Shown here: piece by piece, positions 63,218-64,000 of the stretch
Numbering within the stretch: position 1 is the stretch's first letter
How the letters are laid out: each line of letters begins with the position of its first letter
Source: Sphingobacterium multivorum
GTDB lineage: Bacteria; Bacteroidota; Bacteroidia; Sphingobacteriales; Sphingobacteriaceae
Direction: 5' to 3'
Assembly: GCF_039511225.1 (NCBI RefSeq)
Contig: NZ_CP154261.1
Coordinates: 806,001-870,000, forward strand
DNA: 64,000 bases
Notes under the pieces: model-generated
What the model saw: only the letters and a program-made list of their open reading frames with translations
Told to the model about the DNA's origin: nothing
Databases searched by the model: none
Translations under genes and position numbers: made by a program

Positions 63218-63387
63218 TTGTGTATATCTAGACAGATTTATTAGTGAACTTTGCGCGTCTCAAAGGGATTATTCTATTTATAACGGCTTTCGCAATTGCT
63301 TGGGATACCCTTGGGAAAAGGAGGGGATGGTATAGGTTCTTTCTTACTTCAATTTCGCCATTTAGTCATTATTTAATCGTTTTTTCC

Positions 63388-63474
63388 TCGGAACTTCTTC
63401 GGTCTTTATTCGCTTACAACCGAAGAAGCACCGAACGAGTACCGAACAAGTACCGAAGAAGTACCGAACAAAGG
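63388..63474. repeat. 11-bp tandem repeat with upstream inverted copy
   Basis: Units of CCGAAnrAGTA type start at 63420, 63431, 63442, 63453 and 63464 (the last degenerates). TCGGAACTTCTTCGG at 63388-63402 is the reverse complement of a unit-and-a-half (14 of 15 matches to 63453-63467). CTTCTTCGG (63394-63402) and CCGAAGAAG (63420-63428) can form a 9-bp hairpin with a 17-base loop. Confidence 0.8.
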
Positions 63475-63672
63475 GCGAAAATGAACATAAAATTTTCCCA
63501 GTCTGTTTTCGTACTGTTGGCGCCTAAACTTACCAATGTTTTCCAGGTTTACTGCTGAACTTTTTGCTCTGAGCTATGTTGTTGAATGAGTCGCTGGACT
63601 TTTTGGCACAGTTATTCCGATGGTTTGATGATTTAGCCTGCCGTTAATTGCATTAATCTTAATATTTTAATT

Positions 63673-63680
63673 TACCTTTG
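63673..63680 (+). promoter_or_regulatory. -7 element of the pnp promoter
   Basis: TACCTTTG matches TAnnTTTG. A TTG is found 22 bases upstream (63648-63650), slightly further than usual for the -33 element. The pnp ATG is at 63754, giving a leader of about 70 bases. Confidence 0.6.
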
Positions 63681-63753
63681 TGCTGAAATCTAATGTATTT
63701 AAAATATTGGCATGCTGCCAACAAGATGAAAAGCATGTCGCAAACAAGATTAA

Positions 63754-64000
63754 ATGAATTACAACGAAATTAAAACAACCATCGATATGGGTAATGGCAC
63801 CCAGATCGAATTGTCTACAGGTAAATTGGCAAAACAAGCTGATGGTGCTGTAGTATTAAAACAAGGTGATACGATGTTACTTGCAACAGTCGTTTCAGCT
63901 AAAGAAGCTAAATCTGGGGTTGATTTTTTACCTCTTTCGGTAGATTACCAAGAAAAATATGCGGCAACAGGCCGTATTCCAGGAGGTTTCTTACGTCGTG
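63754..64000 (+). CDS. pnp: Polyribonucleotide nucleotidyltransferase, N-terminal part (cut by window end)
   Basis: About 82 residues are visible, starting [20 protein letters not shown]. The RNase PH-like first domain is recognisable in [20 protein letters not shown] and [20 protein letters not shown], including the conserved GRIPGGF RNA-binding stretch. It degrades RNA 3' to 5' using phosphate. It follows rpsO, as in most bacteria, but with 590 bases between. The gene continues beyond the window. Confidence 0.97.
   Translation, partial: MNYNEIKTTIDMGNGTQIELSTGKLAKQADGAVVLKQGDTMLLATVVSAKEAKSGVDFLPLSVDYQEKYAATGRIPGGFLRR

Larger units (their letters stand above)
63218..63753. other. Intergenic region between rpsO and pnp with an 11-bp repeat
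   Basis: No gene is seen; the overlapping open frames in this area have no coding-like features. It contains the 11-bp tandem repeat at 63420-63474, an inverted copy at 63388-63402, and a TACCTTTG -7 box at 63673-63680 for pnp. Confidence 0.6.

Noticed and set aside
63147..63558. Two overlapping plus-strand frames after rpsO (62 and 104 aa)
   Set aside because: They run through the terminator and the 11-bp repeat and have low-complexity translation; no coding evidence.

Overview
The window looks like chromosomal DNA of a member of the Bacteroidota, most likely Sphingobacteriaceae (Sphingobacterium/Pedobacter-like). The reasons are six SusC/SusD outer-membrane pairs, a FecR-type anti-sigma factor with an ECF sigma factor, many periplasmic or lipoprotein glycan enzymes, promoters with the Bacteroidota -7 element TAnnTTTG, and few Shine-Dalgarno sequences. 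No tRNA, rRNA, CRISPR array, insertion sequence or prophage was seen. The left edge cuts a gene that may be a helicase. The right edge holds the conserved rpsO-pnp pair, with pnp cut by the window end.

Layout from left to right. (1) 1-1709: a truncated C-terminus, two unknown genes, and an XRE-type regulator on the minus strand with repeated inverted-repeat operators in the gap to the next gene. (2) 1938-9083: a TlpA-like thioredoxin, then a SusC/SusD/DUF1735 surface lipoprotein set without enzymes. (3) 9289-15458: a second SusC/SusD pair followed by an exported YdcF/DUF218-like protein. (4) 15568-17317, minus: a Gfo/Idh/MocA oxidoreductase and a barstar-like protein. (5) 17425-29255: a glycosaminoglycan locus. 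On the plus strand are an S1-type sulfatase and a PL8 chondroitin AC lyase. On the minus strand are SusC, SusD, a heparinase II/III-like lyase and a GH88 unsaturated glucuronyl hydrolase. Both halves carry the same LacI-like palindrome upstream of the first gene, so they are probably one regulon.

(6) 29512-32738: a small outer-membrane beta-barrel protein and a lone TonB-dependent receptor. (7) 33209-43172: ECF sigma, FecR, an STN-domain SusC, SusD, a purple-acid-phosphatase-like metallophosphoesterase, a glycerophosphodiester phosphodiesterase and a small lipoprotein. This reads as a cell-surface-signalled locus for taking up phosphate-ester or glycerophospho compounds rather than plain sugar. 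(8) 43580-61341: a GH3 glycosidase (plus), then on the minus strand two tandem copies of a ROK regulator-SusC-SusD cassette, the proximal one followed by a GH29 alpha-L-fucosidase and a BNR/sialidase-like lipoprotein. The ROK promoters share an AT-rich inverted repeat that is a good candidate operator. (9) 61569-62780: a NagX/DUF5009-like membrane acyltransferase, divergent from the second ROK gene, which suggests N-acetylhexosamine-containing host-type glycans as targets.

Many convergent or adjacent genes are separated by strong hairpin terminators with near-perfect stems, and these help to define transcription units and start codons. No clearly new enzyme system was found. The most interesting material is regulatory: paired operators, tandem repeats upstream of the sigma factor, and the duplicated ROK cassette.
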